From: Glutamicibacter sp. MNS18
GTDB taxonomy: Bacteria; Actinomycetota; Actinomycetes; Actinomycetales; Micrococcaceae
Direction: 5' to 3'
Length of the DNA stretch: 64,000 nt
NCBI RefSeq assembly: GCF_026107515.2
Contig: NZ_JAPCHW010000001.1
Location: forward strand, 310,001 to 374,000
This document shows positions 26,659 to 36,740 of the stretch, in pieces. The notes beneath the pieces were generated by a model, which saw only the letters and a list, made by a program, of their open reading frames with translations, was not told the DNA's origin and made no database searches. The translations under genes and the position numbers were made by a program. Position 1 is the stretch's first letter, and every line of letters begins with the position of its first letter.

Positions 26659-28122
26659 TTAGGTGCCGCAGAAAGTCCGGTAGGGTCCGAAGCTTTCCGG
26701 GGCGGCAGCGGCGTATCGTTCGAAGCCGGGGCGTTGCTCGAAGGGTGCGGTGACCGCGGCCAAGAGCTGCGAGAAGGGTTCCAAATCACCGTCGACGGCG
26801 GCAGCGAGAGCCTCCTCGACCAAGTGGTTGCGCGGGATATAGACAGGGTTGGTCCGGTCCATCCGGTTCGCATCCGGTTCCAATGCCCGCCACCGCTCGA
26901 CCCAGGTATCGAAGGCGGCAGGGTCGGAGAACATTGAGTGTGCGGGCTCGGTGTCACCGCGCGCGGCGGTGCCCAGGTTCCGGAAGAAGGAAGTGTAATC
27001 GATGCGGTCTGCCTGCAGGAGAGCGAAGAGTTCGTCAGTGAGTGACGTGGCTATTTCATCCTCGAATCTCTCGTCCAGACCAAGTTTGGTTTTCATTCCG
27101 GCCAGCCACGTGGCACTGTACTGAGTGTGGAAGGCACCGAGTGATTCCTGTGCCAGGGCAACGGAATGTTCCTGGTTTTCATGGAAGAGTGGCAAGAGGG
27201 CTTCGGCAAGACGGGCAAGATTCCACTGCGCTACGATGGGCTGATTGCCATAGGCATAGCGCCCGCTTTCATCGATTGAGCTGTAGACCGTTGCCGGGTC
27301 AAAAACCTCTATAAAGGCGCACGGGCCGTAATCGATGGTTTCCCCCGAGATGGTCATATTGTCGGTGTTCATCACCCCGTGGATGAAACCCACCAGCATC
27401 CAGTGGGCGGTTAAAGTTGCCTGGGCGGTGAGCACCGCTTCGAACAGTGCGAGATAAGGATTTTCCGCTTCCATCACCTGCGGATAGTGGCGCTCAATTG
27501 CATGGTCTGCGAGGCGGCGCAGCAGATCCTCGTTGTTCATGGCCCGTACGTATTGGAAGCTGCCGACCCGCAAATGGCTGCTGGACACCCGGGTCAGCAC
27601 GGCGCCGGGCAGCAGCGCCTCGCGGCGAACCGGTCGCCCGGTCGCTACCACTGCCAGTGAGCGTGTGCTTGGAATGCCCATGGCATGCATTGCCTCACTG
27701 ACCACGTATTCACGGAGCATCGGACCGATGGCGGCGAGTCCATCGCCACCGCGAGCGAACGGTGTGCGTCCGGAACCCTTGAGGTGAATATCTCGAAGGT
27801 TGCCAGCCGAATCCATGAGCTCGCCGAGCAATAGGGCGCGCCCATCACCCAGTCGCGGAGAGTAGGATCCGAACTGGTGACCGGCATAACCCTGCGCCAC
27901 CGGGGTGGTGCCACTGGGGAGCACGGTACCGAGTAGCAGCTGCAGACCCTCGGGGCTTTGCAAGGACTCGGAGTTGAAGCCCAGTATCTCGGCCAGTGGC
28001 TCGTTGAGTACGAGCAGCCGGGGATCCGGAGCCTCCTCCGCCTGCCAGTGAACGGCGAGCTCGGGAAGTTCACGGGCGAATTGTCCGCCAAAGATGATGC
28101 TTGATTGTGCGTCGGCAGTCAT
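26659..28122 (-). CDS. selO: Protein adenylyltransferase SelO
   Basis: A 487-aa YdiU/SelO pseudokinase, a family shown to transfer AMP to Ser/Thr/Tyr of target proteins and linked to redox stress. Signatures include [44 protein letters not shown]-like [42 protein letters not shown] and the conserved C-terminal Cys in TFCGT. It is transcribed opposite to arsO, alone, with no promoter-proximal partner. Its position between two transposase remnants may mean it is part of the accessory region. Confidence 0.94.
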   Translation of the reverse strand: MTADAQSSIIFGGQFARELPELAVHWQAEEAPDPRLLVLNEPLAEILGFNSESLQSPEGLQLLLGTVLPSGTTPVAQGYAGHQFGSYSPRLGDGRALLLGELMDSAGNLRDIHLKGSGRTPFARGGDGLAAIGPMLREYVVSEAMHAMGIPSTRSLAVVATGRPVRREALLPGAVLTRVSSSHLRVGSFQYVRAMNNEDLLRRLADHAIERHYPQVMEAENPYLALFEAVLTAQATLTAHWMLVGFIHGVMNTDNMTISGETIDYGPCAFIEVFDPATVYSSIDESGRYAYGNQPIVAQWNLARLAEALLPLFHENQEHSVALAQESLGAFHTQYSATWLAGMKTKLGLDERFEDEIATSLTDELFALLQADRIDYTSFFRNLGTAARGDTEPAHSMFSDPAAFDTWVERWRALEPDANRMDRTNPVYIPRNHLVEEALAAAVDGDLEPFSQLLAAVTAPFEQRPGFERYAAAAPESFGPYRTFCGT

Positions 28123-28592
28123 ATTTCAAGGGTACCTGTGATGTGGTGCGGGCAGGTTATGCAGGATAGTTCCAAGCCTCGACCCCAGCATCGGAGGTAT
28201 AACGCCTTAGTGCGACAGAAAGAGTGAGCGCTCATGACGGCGGATTTCCGCTGGCAGCAGGATCTGCTGCCAGCGGAGAGCCGTTACCGCTTCAGTTCAA
28301 CGTTGGCTGTTTTCCCTATTCAAGGCTGGGTGCTAATTAGCCGGAAGGTACCACTGTTCTGGCAACTTGGTGCGGAATCTCGGTACATCGGAGACACCGG
28401 ATCTCGCCACTTCGTGAACAACCGATCTCAATCTCTTCGTGCACAGGTGCCAAGAGCAGATTCGTCGGGCCTAGGGTTTCTGCATCCAACATCGTTAGAC
28501 GTGGTTGAACACTTCTGGTTTTTGGTCTTCCCGAAGCACCGACTGTTCACGATACTCAGGGGCCTTGCGTTCCCCCTGTGTGGTGGTATTCG
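28123..28592. other. Intergenic region, 470 bp
   Basis: Between selO and the IS481-like remnant. An open frame on the plus strand (28234-28596, 120 codons) has no recognisable domain, and I do not treat it as a gene. No repeat or terminator stands out. Confidence 0.5.
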
Positions 28593-29420
28593 TTAGCCCG
28601 ATTCCCTGATCGAGTAGGAAGCGATGAGTTTACCCCGCGCATGCAAAGCCATCAACGGCAGTGGGAAGGAGAGAACAACTTCTGTAGTGTCTGGATCAGA
28701 AAGTAGGAGCTCTTCCTCGGTTACCGCGCGATGAAACTGACGTCCAGCAAAAGTCGTCGGAACAGAAGTGTGCTTCTCCTGGTAGAAGTCCTTGCGCTGT
28801 TCTCTCCTCACTTCGACTAGCATCTGGTTCGAGGCCAGTTCCGACGTGGGTTCATCAAGGATGTCAGCGTCGATGATTTCACCTGTCATTGGCACCACGA
28901 TAGTCGCCTTGTCCAGCTCAACCTGACGCAATTTGCGCACCCTAAGACACTCCGCCGCTTTGTCCTCTAATACCATCAAGGGGATCGGTTCGGTTGCAAG
29001 GGAATGAACGAGCGTTTCCCACGCCAAACGTGGGGTGGCTTGATGCAGCGATTGATGCGGCCGACGTTGGGTGTCATGCTGGCGACAGTGTTTGATCCGA
29101 TTCTTCGGCTTCGTGAGATTCTGTAGTTTGTTCGCGTCTAGAAAATGCTGCGGCACCTGATATGAAAGTTCACTTTGCCTTGGATCGTGGGCTTACCTGA
29201 CAGCCCTCTGATCGGCATGGTTCGCTTGGATGCGAGGAAGTTTTCCACTGCATCGGTCGACCCCTGGCGCAGTTGCTTGAACGCCTTGGAATGGTCGCTG
29301 AGCAGCTCCTTCGGAGCCCCGTGCGCCTCAATCGCCCGGGCGAGCACGTCCTGGGGATCGCGGCTGTTCTCGTCTTGCTCTGATAGACCCATGAGCCCAT
29401 GATGTAGTGTGTCGCGTAAT
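28593..29420 (-). pseudogene. IS481-like transposase/integrase remnant
   Basis: Two frames on the minus strand together give the end of an rve-fold transposase. The upstream part reads ARAIEAHGAPKELLSDHSKA and GLSGKPTIQGKV, the region of the second and third catalytic acids; the downstream part reads FLDANKLQNL, RRPHQSLHQATPRLAWETL and a C-terminal β-rich domain (HTSVPTTFAGRQFHRAV). The frame changes near 29140, and the N-terminal half with the first Asp is not recognisable. It is therefore inactive. IS481 is favoured over IS3 because of the QRPHQSL/TP.LAWE pattern. Confidence 0.78.
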
Positions 29421-29758
29421 CGAGCGTCTGATGGATGGTGTCCAGCTTGCTTGTACCGGTACGGAACAAGGCGCCAAACTGCCACAACGCCATCGCAGTG
29501 GCTCTGGCTCACGGGAAATTCGAAGACCAGTCAATCGGACCTTGCTGAGATGTTATTCGTTGCTGACAATCCCGGTGCTTGCACGGGCACTTCCATGTCT
29601 TTGCGCACTGCAATCGACAGCTCCTTCCACACTTACCCGTCGACGGCATCGCCCCGAGCGGACTGGGCGTCGCTACTGGCTCCTCGCAGCCAGATGCCCT
29701 GCTCGTGCTGCCGTGTGCCTGCATTGGTGCAGAGGTTCCATCGACACCGCCTCGGTGG

Positions 29759-31311
29759 CTAGTTCCTGCGGATGATCCCGGTGAAGCCGGCCACGAAAAG
29801 GGTGGTAAACACCCAGCTGAGGGTTTTCAGTATGCTCCCCACCCACGCCAGGGCCTCTCCCTGGGCGCTGCCAAAGGCGATCTGGCATGCCTCGTGCACT
29901 CCGGTCGATACCAGCGGGAAGGAGAGCTCCACTCCGACCAGCAGGCGTTGGGTTGCCATGCAGCCGATGCTGGTGCCGTCCACTTGCAGTTCCGCGGCCG
30001 TAGCCAGGCCCTGGGGCAGGATCCAAAAAATGAGAACCACAGTGAGCAGGAAGAGCCCGGCGAGCCAGGCCAGGGCCTGTGAGGAGCGGTACCCGTAGCC
30101 CACGGTGACCCGGGTCAGCTCTCCCCACAACTTCGCTCCGAAACCCGGATTCGCGCGAGCGAGTTGATCGCGCCGTTGCCGCATCAGAATCATCCGCGCT
30201 TCGCCGTCATGGCCGGCACCCCGGGCATTTCCGGCAAGTTGCTGATACGGATGTGCGGCATAGCGTGGGGTGCCCAGCTGCAACAGGTCCAGCCACTGCG
30301 TCACCTCATTGGTGGGGAGCCCGAATACCCCAACCCATCCACCTCCCAGTTATTGCTCGGGCGATGCGTGGCCGCTCTTGCCGCTTTCGCGGAGACCACC
30401 AACCGCCCTTTCACGCTTGCGCCTACAAGGCCGACCCTGCCAACGGCCGCAAACGTGCCGTCCATGAACAAGTCCCTTGCGATGCTGATCCCGTTGGCCG
30501 ACAAGGCTGGCCCATCGGGGTTCGCGAGGTGCGCATCGCGCAGACTGAGTTGGCCACCGATTCGTGCCCCAAGAAGCCGGACCGCCCCCGCATCTCCGGT
30601 GCCGAAGGCCTTGAACCCGTCGTTCATTCGTAGGCCACCCTCGGCCGTGACCCGGTCGCCCGACAACGCTGGACCATCACTATTTTCCAGATGCGCATTG
30701 CGCAAATTGAGTTGGCCGCCGATGCTGGCGCCCTGACAGCGCACCGCACCGGAGGGGCCAACGCCCAATGCCGTGAACCCATCATTGAGAATCATTCCGC
30801 CGCCCACGTGGAGCCGGTCTGCTGAAAGGGCTGGGCCCTGCTCATTTTCCAGCCGTGCGCCAGTGAGCCGGAGCGTGCTGCCGATATTGGCCCCGGTCAG
30901 GCACAGTGCACCGGATTTCCGGCCAGCGGTGGATACCCCGATAGTCGAACCGTGCAGTGCGAGCCGTGGAATGCGGCATTCTCGTGCGTTGATTCCTTCG
31001 GGTATATGACACCCGGCCAATTCAAGGGGGATGGCCACCACCATGTTTTCCAGGTCCAGTCGCCCGACTATTCGTGCGCCACTGACCCGTAATCCGCACG
31101 GATCGGGGCCTTCCACGGGAACAAGCTGGCCGCGCAGAATACTGCGGATCACCTCCGAGCGGATTTCACGCACGGCTCCCCACCCGAGCATTTCCTCGCC
31201 GCTTGCTCCCGAGTGCTCGGTGTAGGCGGAATCCAGGTCGAGACGCAGCCCGGCAACGAGGTGGTCGATCAGCCGCTGCTCCAACGGTGTCAGTACCATG
31301 GACCACAGCAT
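29759..31311 (-). pseudogene. 54-residue-repeat membrane protein, frameshifted copy
   Basis: A shorter tandem paralogue of the gene at 31495. From MLWSMVLTPLEQRLIDHLVAG it encodes a ~130-residue N-domain and only three repeat units plus a partial one (SGALCLTGANIG, GAVRCQGASIGG, GAVRLLGARIGG). Near 30320 one base is missing: the reading ends DGLGYSGSPPMR, while the next frame continues LPTNEVTQWLDLLQLG, aligning exactly with YPTQDVRQWLDLLVHG of the other copy. The C-terminal part retains two hydrophobic segments (LAWLAGLFLLTVVLIFWIL and TLSWVFTTLFVAGFTGI). Possible explanations are a pseudogene, a sequencing error or recoding. Confidence 0.8.
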
Positions 31312-31494
31312 CACACACTGACCCTCGTGGAGGGAAACATCCGTGGTCGTGAAAAGGGGAACTCGGGGGAGTGGCACAGACTGGTCCGGCGGGTTCGGTG
31401 CATCGGGCCGGTTCCCAGGCGCTCTGTGTCCACCAGCTGTCGACCGGGGCTTCGAGGAAGGAAGTGCCAACGGGAAGTATCGGCCGAGGTGGAG

Positions 31495-34026
31495 CTAGCT
31501 TCTGCGGACGATACCGGTGAATCCGGCGACGAAGAGGGCGGTGAATCCCCAGCTGAAGGCCTTGAGCACGGCCCCGACCCGCAAGAGGTGTTCTCCCGCG
31601 GCGCTTCCAGCATCGATCTGGCAGGCGATATCCGCACCTGTTGATACCAGTGGGAAGGAGAGATCGATGGCGATCAGGATCCGTTGGGTGTTCGTGCAGG
31701 CGAGCCCGAGCCCGGACTGCTGCATCTGCGGTGTGGTGACCAGGCCATCGACGGCCCACCAAAAGACCATGCCCAGCGCGATGCAGAACACCGCCCCGAC
31801 CCACAGCAACGCCAGCCAGGGACGGTAACCGTATCCCACGGTGACCCGGGTCAACGCTCCCCAGAGCCTTTCTCCGGAACCCGGAGCGGCACGATGGAGC
31901 TGGTCCCTTCGCTGCCGGATCAGGATCCTGCGGACATCGCGGTCATGGCCGGCCTCCCGGGCGTTCTTCGCCAGCTGCTGGAAGGGCTGGGCAGCATAGC
32001 TCCAGGTGCCGTGCACCAGCAGGTCGAGCCACTGCCTCACATCCTGGGTGGGATAACCACGATAGGTCGCGCCGTCCAGATCCCAACGGCATGTGGGATC
32101 GGCGCGGCTGGCCGCCGCCTGCACTGCTTGGATGGACACGAAGAGACGTCCTGCGATCGCCGCGTCCCTCAGACTGACCAAACCCACGGCACGAAACCCG
32201 TCGTCGAGGTACATGTCGGACTCCACCGCGACCCCGTCAGCGAGGAGGGATGCGCCATCCGGGTTCTGCAGACGCGCACCGTTCAGGCTGAGCTGGCCTG
32301 CGATGCGCGCACCGGGAAGGCGAACCGCGCCCGCTTGCCCGGTACCGGCTGCGTTGAACCCTTCATCGAGAAATACGTCATTGCCCACGATGGCCCGGTC
32401 CGCCTGCAAGGCTGGCCCAGCGGCGTTCTCCAGCTGCGCCGTTCTCAGGCTGAATTGTCCGTTGATCCGCGCCCCGGAAAGCCGGATAGTACCCATATCA
32501 CCGTGGCCGGTAGCATGGAAATCATCGCTCAGGTGCAGATCACCTTCCACCGTGATGACATCTGCGTTGAGGGCCGGGCCGCTGCCGTTCGCCAGTTGTG
32601 CGCCGCTCATGCTGAACTGGCCCATGACTCTGGCTCCGAGTAGGCGAACCGTACCCGCCTCGCCGGTGCCCGAGGCTTCGAAACCCTGATCAAGGTACAG
32701 ATCGCCGTGGACGATGATCCGGTCGGCGCTGAGCGCCGGGCCCTCGGCATTAACCAGGTGTGCGTTGCTCAAGCTGACTAGTCCACCGACCCGGGTACCG
32801 ACGAGGCAGATCGTTCCGATTTCACCCCGCCCGGTGGCGGTGAAGCTGCCGTCGAGGAAGAGGCTGCTTTCAACGGTGATCCCGTCGGCGTTCAGTGCCG
32901 GGCCGTCCTTGTTCTCCAGGACGGCGTCACTCAGGCTGAGTTGGCTGCCGATCCGGGCGCCGACAAGGCGGATCGTTCCGCTGTCACCGCGCCCGGTGGC
33001 GGTGAAGGTGCCGTTCAGGAAGAGGCTGCCTTCGACGATGAGTGCATCTGCGTTCAGCGCCGGACCATCCGCGTTTTCCAGGTGTGCGTCGTTGAGGCTG
33101 AGTTGGCCGCCAACCCGCGCCCCGGGTAGCCTCAGCGTACCGATACCGTCCCGTCCGCTGGCTTTGAATCCACCCTCGAGCAACATGCTGCCCTCGACGT
33201 TGATCTGGTCCGCGATGAGGGCCGGCCCGGCATCGTTGTCCAGGTGCGCATCACTCATGCCCAGATCCCCACGGATCCGGACTCCGGGCAGCCGGATCGT
33301 TCCGGCGTCACCGGTGCCGGAGGCGGTGAATTCCTCGTCGAGGAACATGCTGCCACCGAGCACCAGATGGTCGGCTTCCAGCGCGGGGCCTGCGGCATTG
33401 GCCAGCTGCGCATCCTGCAGATTCAGGTGGCCGCCGATGCTGCCTCTGTTCAAGACCAGGGTCCCGGAGGCGTCCTTGGCCACGGCGCGGAAACCTTCGT
33501 TGAGCAGCAGATCTCCTTCGACCACGATCCCGTCGGCGACCAGAGCGCAGCCCTGCTCAGCGGACAGGTCCGCGCCGGACAACCACAGTGAGCCCGTGAT
33601 CCGTGCCTCCGAAAGGCACAACGCCTCCGCATGCCCGCTGGCTGACTGGGCCCCGATCACCGATCTGCGGAGCCAGAGCTTGGGGATCGTGCAGTCCCGG
33701 GCATTGATCCCCGCCGTCACGAGACAGGATTCCAACTCCAAGGCAAGGGACGTGCGAAGGCTCGCCAATTCGAGCCGTCCGATGATCCGGGCACCGCGCA
33801 GCCGCAGGCCTCGCGGGTCATACCCTGCCCCGGGCGGGGGCAGCTCGCGCAGGATCCGGCGGATCACCTCGGCCCGGATATTGTGCTCGGGCCCCCACCC
33901 GTCCATCCGCTGCAGGTCAACGACCGCCCCATCGTTGTCGGCGGGGTCCAGGTTGAGAAGTTCACCAGCCACCACGTGGTCGATCAGCCGTTGCTCCGCC
34001 GCTGTCAGTTCCATGGACCACAGCAT
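31495..34026 (-). CDS. Large 54-residue-repeat membrane protein
   Basis: An 843-aa protein of unknown function; relatives are sometimes labelled membrane-associated oxidoreductase or pentapeptide-repeat protein without support. Residues 1-~133 form an N-domain (ELTAAEQRLIDHVVAGELL, IRAEVIRRIL, GLRLRGARIIGRLELA). From ~134 to ~629 there are about nine copies of a 54-residue unit, consensus GTIRLxGARIGGQLSLxDAxLENxDGPALxADxIxVEGxLxLxxGFxAxGxGD, predicted to form a β-helix. The C-terminal ~210 residues hold conserved TRVTVGYGYRP and two membrane segments (ALLWVGAVFCIALGMVFWW, FSWGFTALFVAGFTGIV). ATG 34026 is chosen because VMLWSM is shared with the other copy and AGGG precedes it; ATG 34014 is an alternative. 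Confidence 0.78.
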   Translation of the reverse strand: MLWSMELTAAEQRLIDHVVAGELLNLDPADNDGAVVDLQRMDGWGPEHNIRAEVIRRILRELPPPGAGYDPRGLRLRGARIIGRLELASLRTSLALELESCLVTAGINARDCTIPKLWLRRSVIGAQSASGHAEALCLSEARITGSLWLSGADLSAEQGCALVADGIVVEGDLLLNEGFRAVAKDASGTLVLNRGSIGGHLNLQDAQLANAAGPALEADHLVLGGSMFLDEEFTASGTGDAGTIRLPGVRIRGDLGMSDAHLDNDAGPALIADQINVEGSMLLEGGFKASGRDGIGTLRLPGARVGGQLSLNDAHLENADGPALNADALIVEGSLFLNGTFTATGRGDSGTIRLVGARIGSQLSLSDAVLENKDGPALNADGITVESSLFLDGSFTATGRGEIGTICLVGTRVGGLVSLSNAHLVNAEGPALSADRIIVHGDLYLDQGFEASGTGEAGTVRLLGARVMGQFSMSGAQLANGSGPALNADVITVEGDLHLSDDFHATGHGDMGTIRLSGARINGQFSLRTAQLENAAGPALQADRAIVGNDVFLDEGFNAAGTGQAGAVRLPGARIAGQLSLNGARLQNPDGASLLADGVAVESDMYLDDGFRAVGLVSLRDAAIAGRLFVSIQAVQAAASRADPTCRWDLDGATYRGYPTQDVRQWLDLLVHGTWSYAAQPFQQLAKNAREAGHDRDVRRILIRQRRDQLHRAAPGSGERLWGALTRVTVGYGYRPWLALLWVGAVFCIALGMVFWWAVDGLVTTPQMQQSGLGLACTNTQRILIAIDLSFPLVSTGADIACQIDAGSAAGEHLLRVGAVLKAFSWGFTALFVAGFTGIVRRS
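32140..33627 (-). repeat. 162-bp tandem coding repeats
   Basis: About nine in-frame, diverged copies of a 162-bp (54-codon) unit in the gene at 31495-34026. Two inner copies drop to ~49 codons or less at the 3' end. Homologous shorter arrays (three units) occur at about 30400-30915 in the paralogue. Copy number therefore differs threefold between neighbours. Confidence 0.85.
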
Positions 34027-34139
34027 CACATACTTGCCCTGGGCAGGGAAGGGGCGATCGGCCAGGCAGCGGCAGCCCATGGGTGTGGGCACCTGCGACG
34101 AATGTGCCGCGGCCCGGGGAAGTACCGGGAACGCTGCGG

Positions 34140-35282
34140 TTAGAGGCCCTCGAGTCGTGCCACGTTGTCCTTCACGATGGCTTTGAAGTCTCCACCGGAC
34201 GCGGCGAAGATTTGCCGCTGCAGCTTGTACTCGCCACCGTGCTCGATGATGTCCAGGACCCCGTGCAGTTCCTCGACGCAGCCCAGGCGTTCGGCCACCG
34301 GGGTGAGGCGTTTGACTTCTTCACGCAGGTGATCGGTCACCAGCATCTCGTCGCCCTGGGCGTTGAGGATGATGATGGCGTCCAGGCCGTAGCGGGCGGC
34401 GCGCCATTTGTTTTCGGTGCGGAACCATGGCGGCATGACAGGGATCTTGTATCCGGCTTCCAGGCTCAGCGACATGTCGTGGACCAGGCATTGGGTCAGG
34501 GCGGTGATGGCCTTGATGTCCGCCAGGTTGCTCACCCCGTCGCAGATGCGCATTTCCACGGTGCCCAGGCGTGGTACCGGGCGCACATCCCAGCGGATTT
34601 CCGAGACATCATCGATGACCCCGGTGTGCAGCATGTCGTTGACGTGGGATTCGTATTCTGCCCAGTCGTTGAAGTGGAAGGGAATCCCTGCGGCGGGCAG
34701 TTGCTGGAACATCAGCGAACGCTGCGAGGCGTATCCGGTGTCCTCGCCGCCCCAGTAGGGGCTGGAAGCGCTCAGGGCCTGGAAATGCGGCTGGTAATTG
34801 ATTAGCCCGTCGGTGATCGGCAGGGCCTTGTCCCGGCTGTCGAGACCCACATGGACGTGTACCCCGTAGATCACCATCTGCCGACCCCACCACTGGGTGC
34901 GGTCGATTAGCTTGGCGTACCGGTCCTTGTCGGTGACCGGCTGCTGGGTGGGCGCAGCGAAAGGGTGTGATCCCGCGCAGTAGAGATCCACACCCAGGGG
35001 AGTGGTGACCTCGGTCAGCAGACGCAGGTTCTGCCGTAGTTCCTCACCGGCCGAGGCCACGGTGTTGTGCACACCGGTGACGATCTCCACGGTATTCAGC
35101 AGTAGCTCGGGCTTGATGGTGGGGTGTTCCTCATCGGGCTGGATGCCGTCACGTTCCTTGACCGTGGCCAGGACTTCTTCGGCCACCGAGCATAAATCCG
35201 CGGTGTCCTGGTTCACCAGGGCGATTTCCCATTCAACGCCGATTGTTGACTGCGCAGACTGGGCAAAATCGATCTTCTGCAC
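34140..35282 (-). CDS. YbdK-type carboxylate-amine ligase (glutamate-cysteine ligase family 2)
   Basis: A 380-aa ATP-dependent ligase of the GCS2/YbdK family. GTG 35282 with TAGGAG upstream gives the N-terminus VQKIDFAQSAQSTIGVEWE, where IGVEWE is the family start. Further signatures are ELLLNTVEIVTGVH, MVIYGVHVHVGLDSRD and GTVEMRICDGVSNLAD. Related enzymes show weak glutamate-cysteine ligase activity; in mycothiol-using actinobacteria the physiological product is unclear. It is transcribed after the THUMP-like gene (161 bp gap), so an operon is possible but not evident. Confidence 0.88.
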   Translation of the reverse strand: MQKIDFAQSAQSTIGVEWEIALVNQDTADLCSVAEEVLATVKERDGIQPDEEHPTIKPELLLNTVEIVTGVHNTVASAGEELRQNLRLLTEVTTPLGVDLYCAGSHPFAAPTQQPVTDKDRYAKLIDRTQWWGRQMVIYGVHVHVGLDSRDKALPITDGLINYQPHFQALSASSPYWGGEDTGYASQRSLMFQQLPAAGIPFHFNDWAEYESHVNDMLHTGVIDDVSEIRWDVRPVPRLGTVEMRICDGVSNLADIKAITALTQCLVHDMSLSLEAGYKIPVMPPWFRTENKWRAARYGLDAIIILNAQGDEMLVTDHLREEVKRLTPVAERLGCVEELHGVLDIIEHGGEYKLQRQIFAASGGDFKAIVKDNVARLEGL

Positions 35283-35443
35283 GGTGCTCCTAGGTGTTTT
35301 CGGGCGACCAGGCATTCGGCCTTTCTCCAGCCAAAATCTACAGTCACCAGCCGATGTGGTGAATACAACCTAAACCATTTTGACGCGGCCACGAAGTATC
35401 TGACGACCAAATCCGGCCCCGCAGCGCGGAATGTTCGTCACAA

Positions 35444-36694
35444 TTACGGGTTTCGTACCGGTTCGACTTCGATCGCCAGGCGTTTGTCACCGATCCGCGA
35501 CAACACCAGGGTCGCGTGGTTCTTGGCACTCTTGGGGGAACCGGCCAGCAGGATTCGGCGTAGTTCCTCGGGGGTGACATCCACCCCGCGTTTCTTGATA
35601 TCCAATTGACCGATCCCGTTGGCCTTGACCCATGACTTCAATTTCTTGACGTTGTAATCATGTACCGCCAGCACCTTGTACGCCTTGGCGAATGGTGTGA
35701 CGACCAGATCCTCATGGGTGAAGTAGGCGATATGTTCATCAAGCAGGGTGCCGCCGGTCTGCAGTAGTAATTCGGCAATCAGATGTGAGCGGATAACCGC
35801 GCCATCAGGTTCATAGAGGAAATTTGATAGCGCTCCAACCGGTGCCTTTTCACCCTCCGCGGCCACCACGGGGGAGGTCAATTCATGTGCGCCATTCTTG
35901 TCAATGACCAGGGCGGCACGCCTGATCCCAGGCCGAGCCAACCGCCCGAACCACAGGCAGGCTTCCACGACACTGCCGTGATCGGAAATCCAGACCGCCT
36001 CAGCGGTGTCCGGGATGGCCTCATGGGGCAGCCCCGGCCCGAGCTTCACGCCGACATCCTTGCCCTGGTCCACCAGTTGTTCCACAAAGGACAGGGGAGG
36101 GGAGAACGCCTCCGGATCAAAGATGCGCTTGGTATTGCCTGCGGCCTCGGTGCGCCGAGCAGGATCCAGCCAGATCCCGTCGATATCCGTCAGGTCGGTT
36201 TCCTGCGCACTGGCATGGACCACCGTGGCATTCGGGAACGGCATCAGGTTCAGGGTCGCGGCCGCAGCGGTGGTCTCATCACGTTCCACGGCGGTCACCT
36301 GCAGCTCGGCACTGGCCAGGGCAATGGAATCGGTACCGATCCCGCATCCCAGATCGGCCACATGGGTGCACCCGGCCCCTGTGAAACGGCGGGCGTGCAT
36401 CCCGGCAATGGTCAGCCGGGTGGCCTGCTCCAGGCCCGCGGGGGTGAACACCAGGGAATCGGCAAAGGGACCGAATTTCACCCGGGCACGGAACCGCAGC
36501 TCGCTCTGCATCACCACGGCGCGGACAATGGCCGGGTCGTGGCCGTCCTTGCGCAGTTTCTCGTTTAATGCCCAGGCGGCATCCTTGGTGGCGACCATGG
36601 ACGGGTCAACGGTCGCCAACAGCTGCCACCCCTCGGGGGAGAGCAGCGAGGAGAAAAGTTCATTCAGGGTGGAGTCATTCGAAGCCTGGGCCAT
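35444..36694 (-). CDS. Class I SAM methyltransferase with THUMP-like domain
   Basis: A 416-aa predicted methyltransferase. The SAM-binding loop is VADLGCGIGTDSIALA near residue 110, followed by VTAVERDETT and the DGIWLDPARRTEA motif. The C-terminal THUMP-like domain starts around residue 320 (LVVTPFAKAYKVLAVHDYNV, QLDIKKRGVDV). This fusion is widespread in actinobacteria near tsaD and groES; its substrate, probably an RNA, is not known. It is transcribed away from nothing obvious, with its start 47 bp from the stop of the SGNH hydrolase gene. Confidence 0.88.
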   Translation of the reverse strand: MAQASNDSTLNELFSSLLSPEGWQLLATVDPSMVATKDAAWALNEKLRKDGHDPAIVRAVVMQSELRFRARVKFGPFADSLVFTPAGLEQATRLTIAGMHARRFTGAGCTHVADLGCGIGTDSIALASAELQVTAVERDETTAAAATLNLMPFPNATVVHASAQETDLTDIDGIWLDPARRTEAAGNTKRIFDPEAFSPPLSFVEQLVDQGKDVGVKLGPGLPHEAIPDTAEAVWISDHGSVVEACLWFGRLARPGIRRAALVIDKNGAHELTSPVVAAEGEKAPVGALSNFLYEPDGAVIRSHLIAELLLQTGGTLLDEHIAYFTHEDLVVTPFAKAYKVLAVHDYNVKKLKSWVKANGIGQLDIKKRGVDVTPEELRRILLAGSPKSAKNHATLVLSRIGDKRLAIEVEPVRNP

Positions 36695-36740
36695 GAATCC
36701 AGACTAGTGGATTCATGGCCCGGTATGCTGCCGGGAACCA

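Noticed and set aside
28234-28596. 120-codon plus-strand open frame
   Set aside because: It has no ribosome binding site, no domain and a composition unlike its neighbours; it is probably decayed element sequence.
30301-30322. Programmed -1 frameshift in the short 54-residue-repeat gene
   Set aside because: No canonical slippery heptamer precedes the shift, and the long paralogue is read without any shift, so a one-base loss is simpler.
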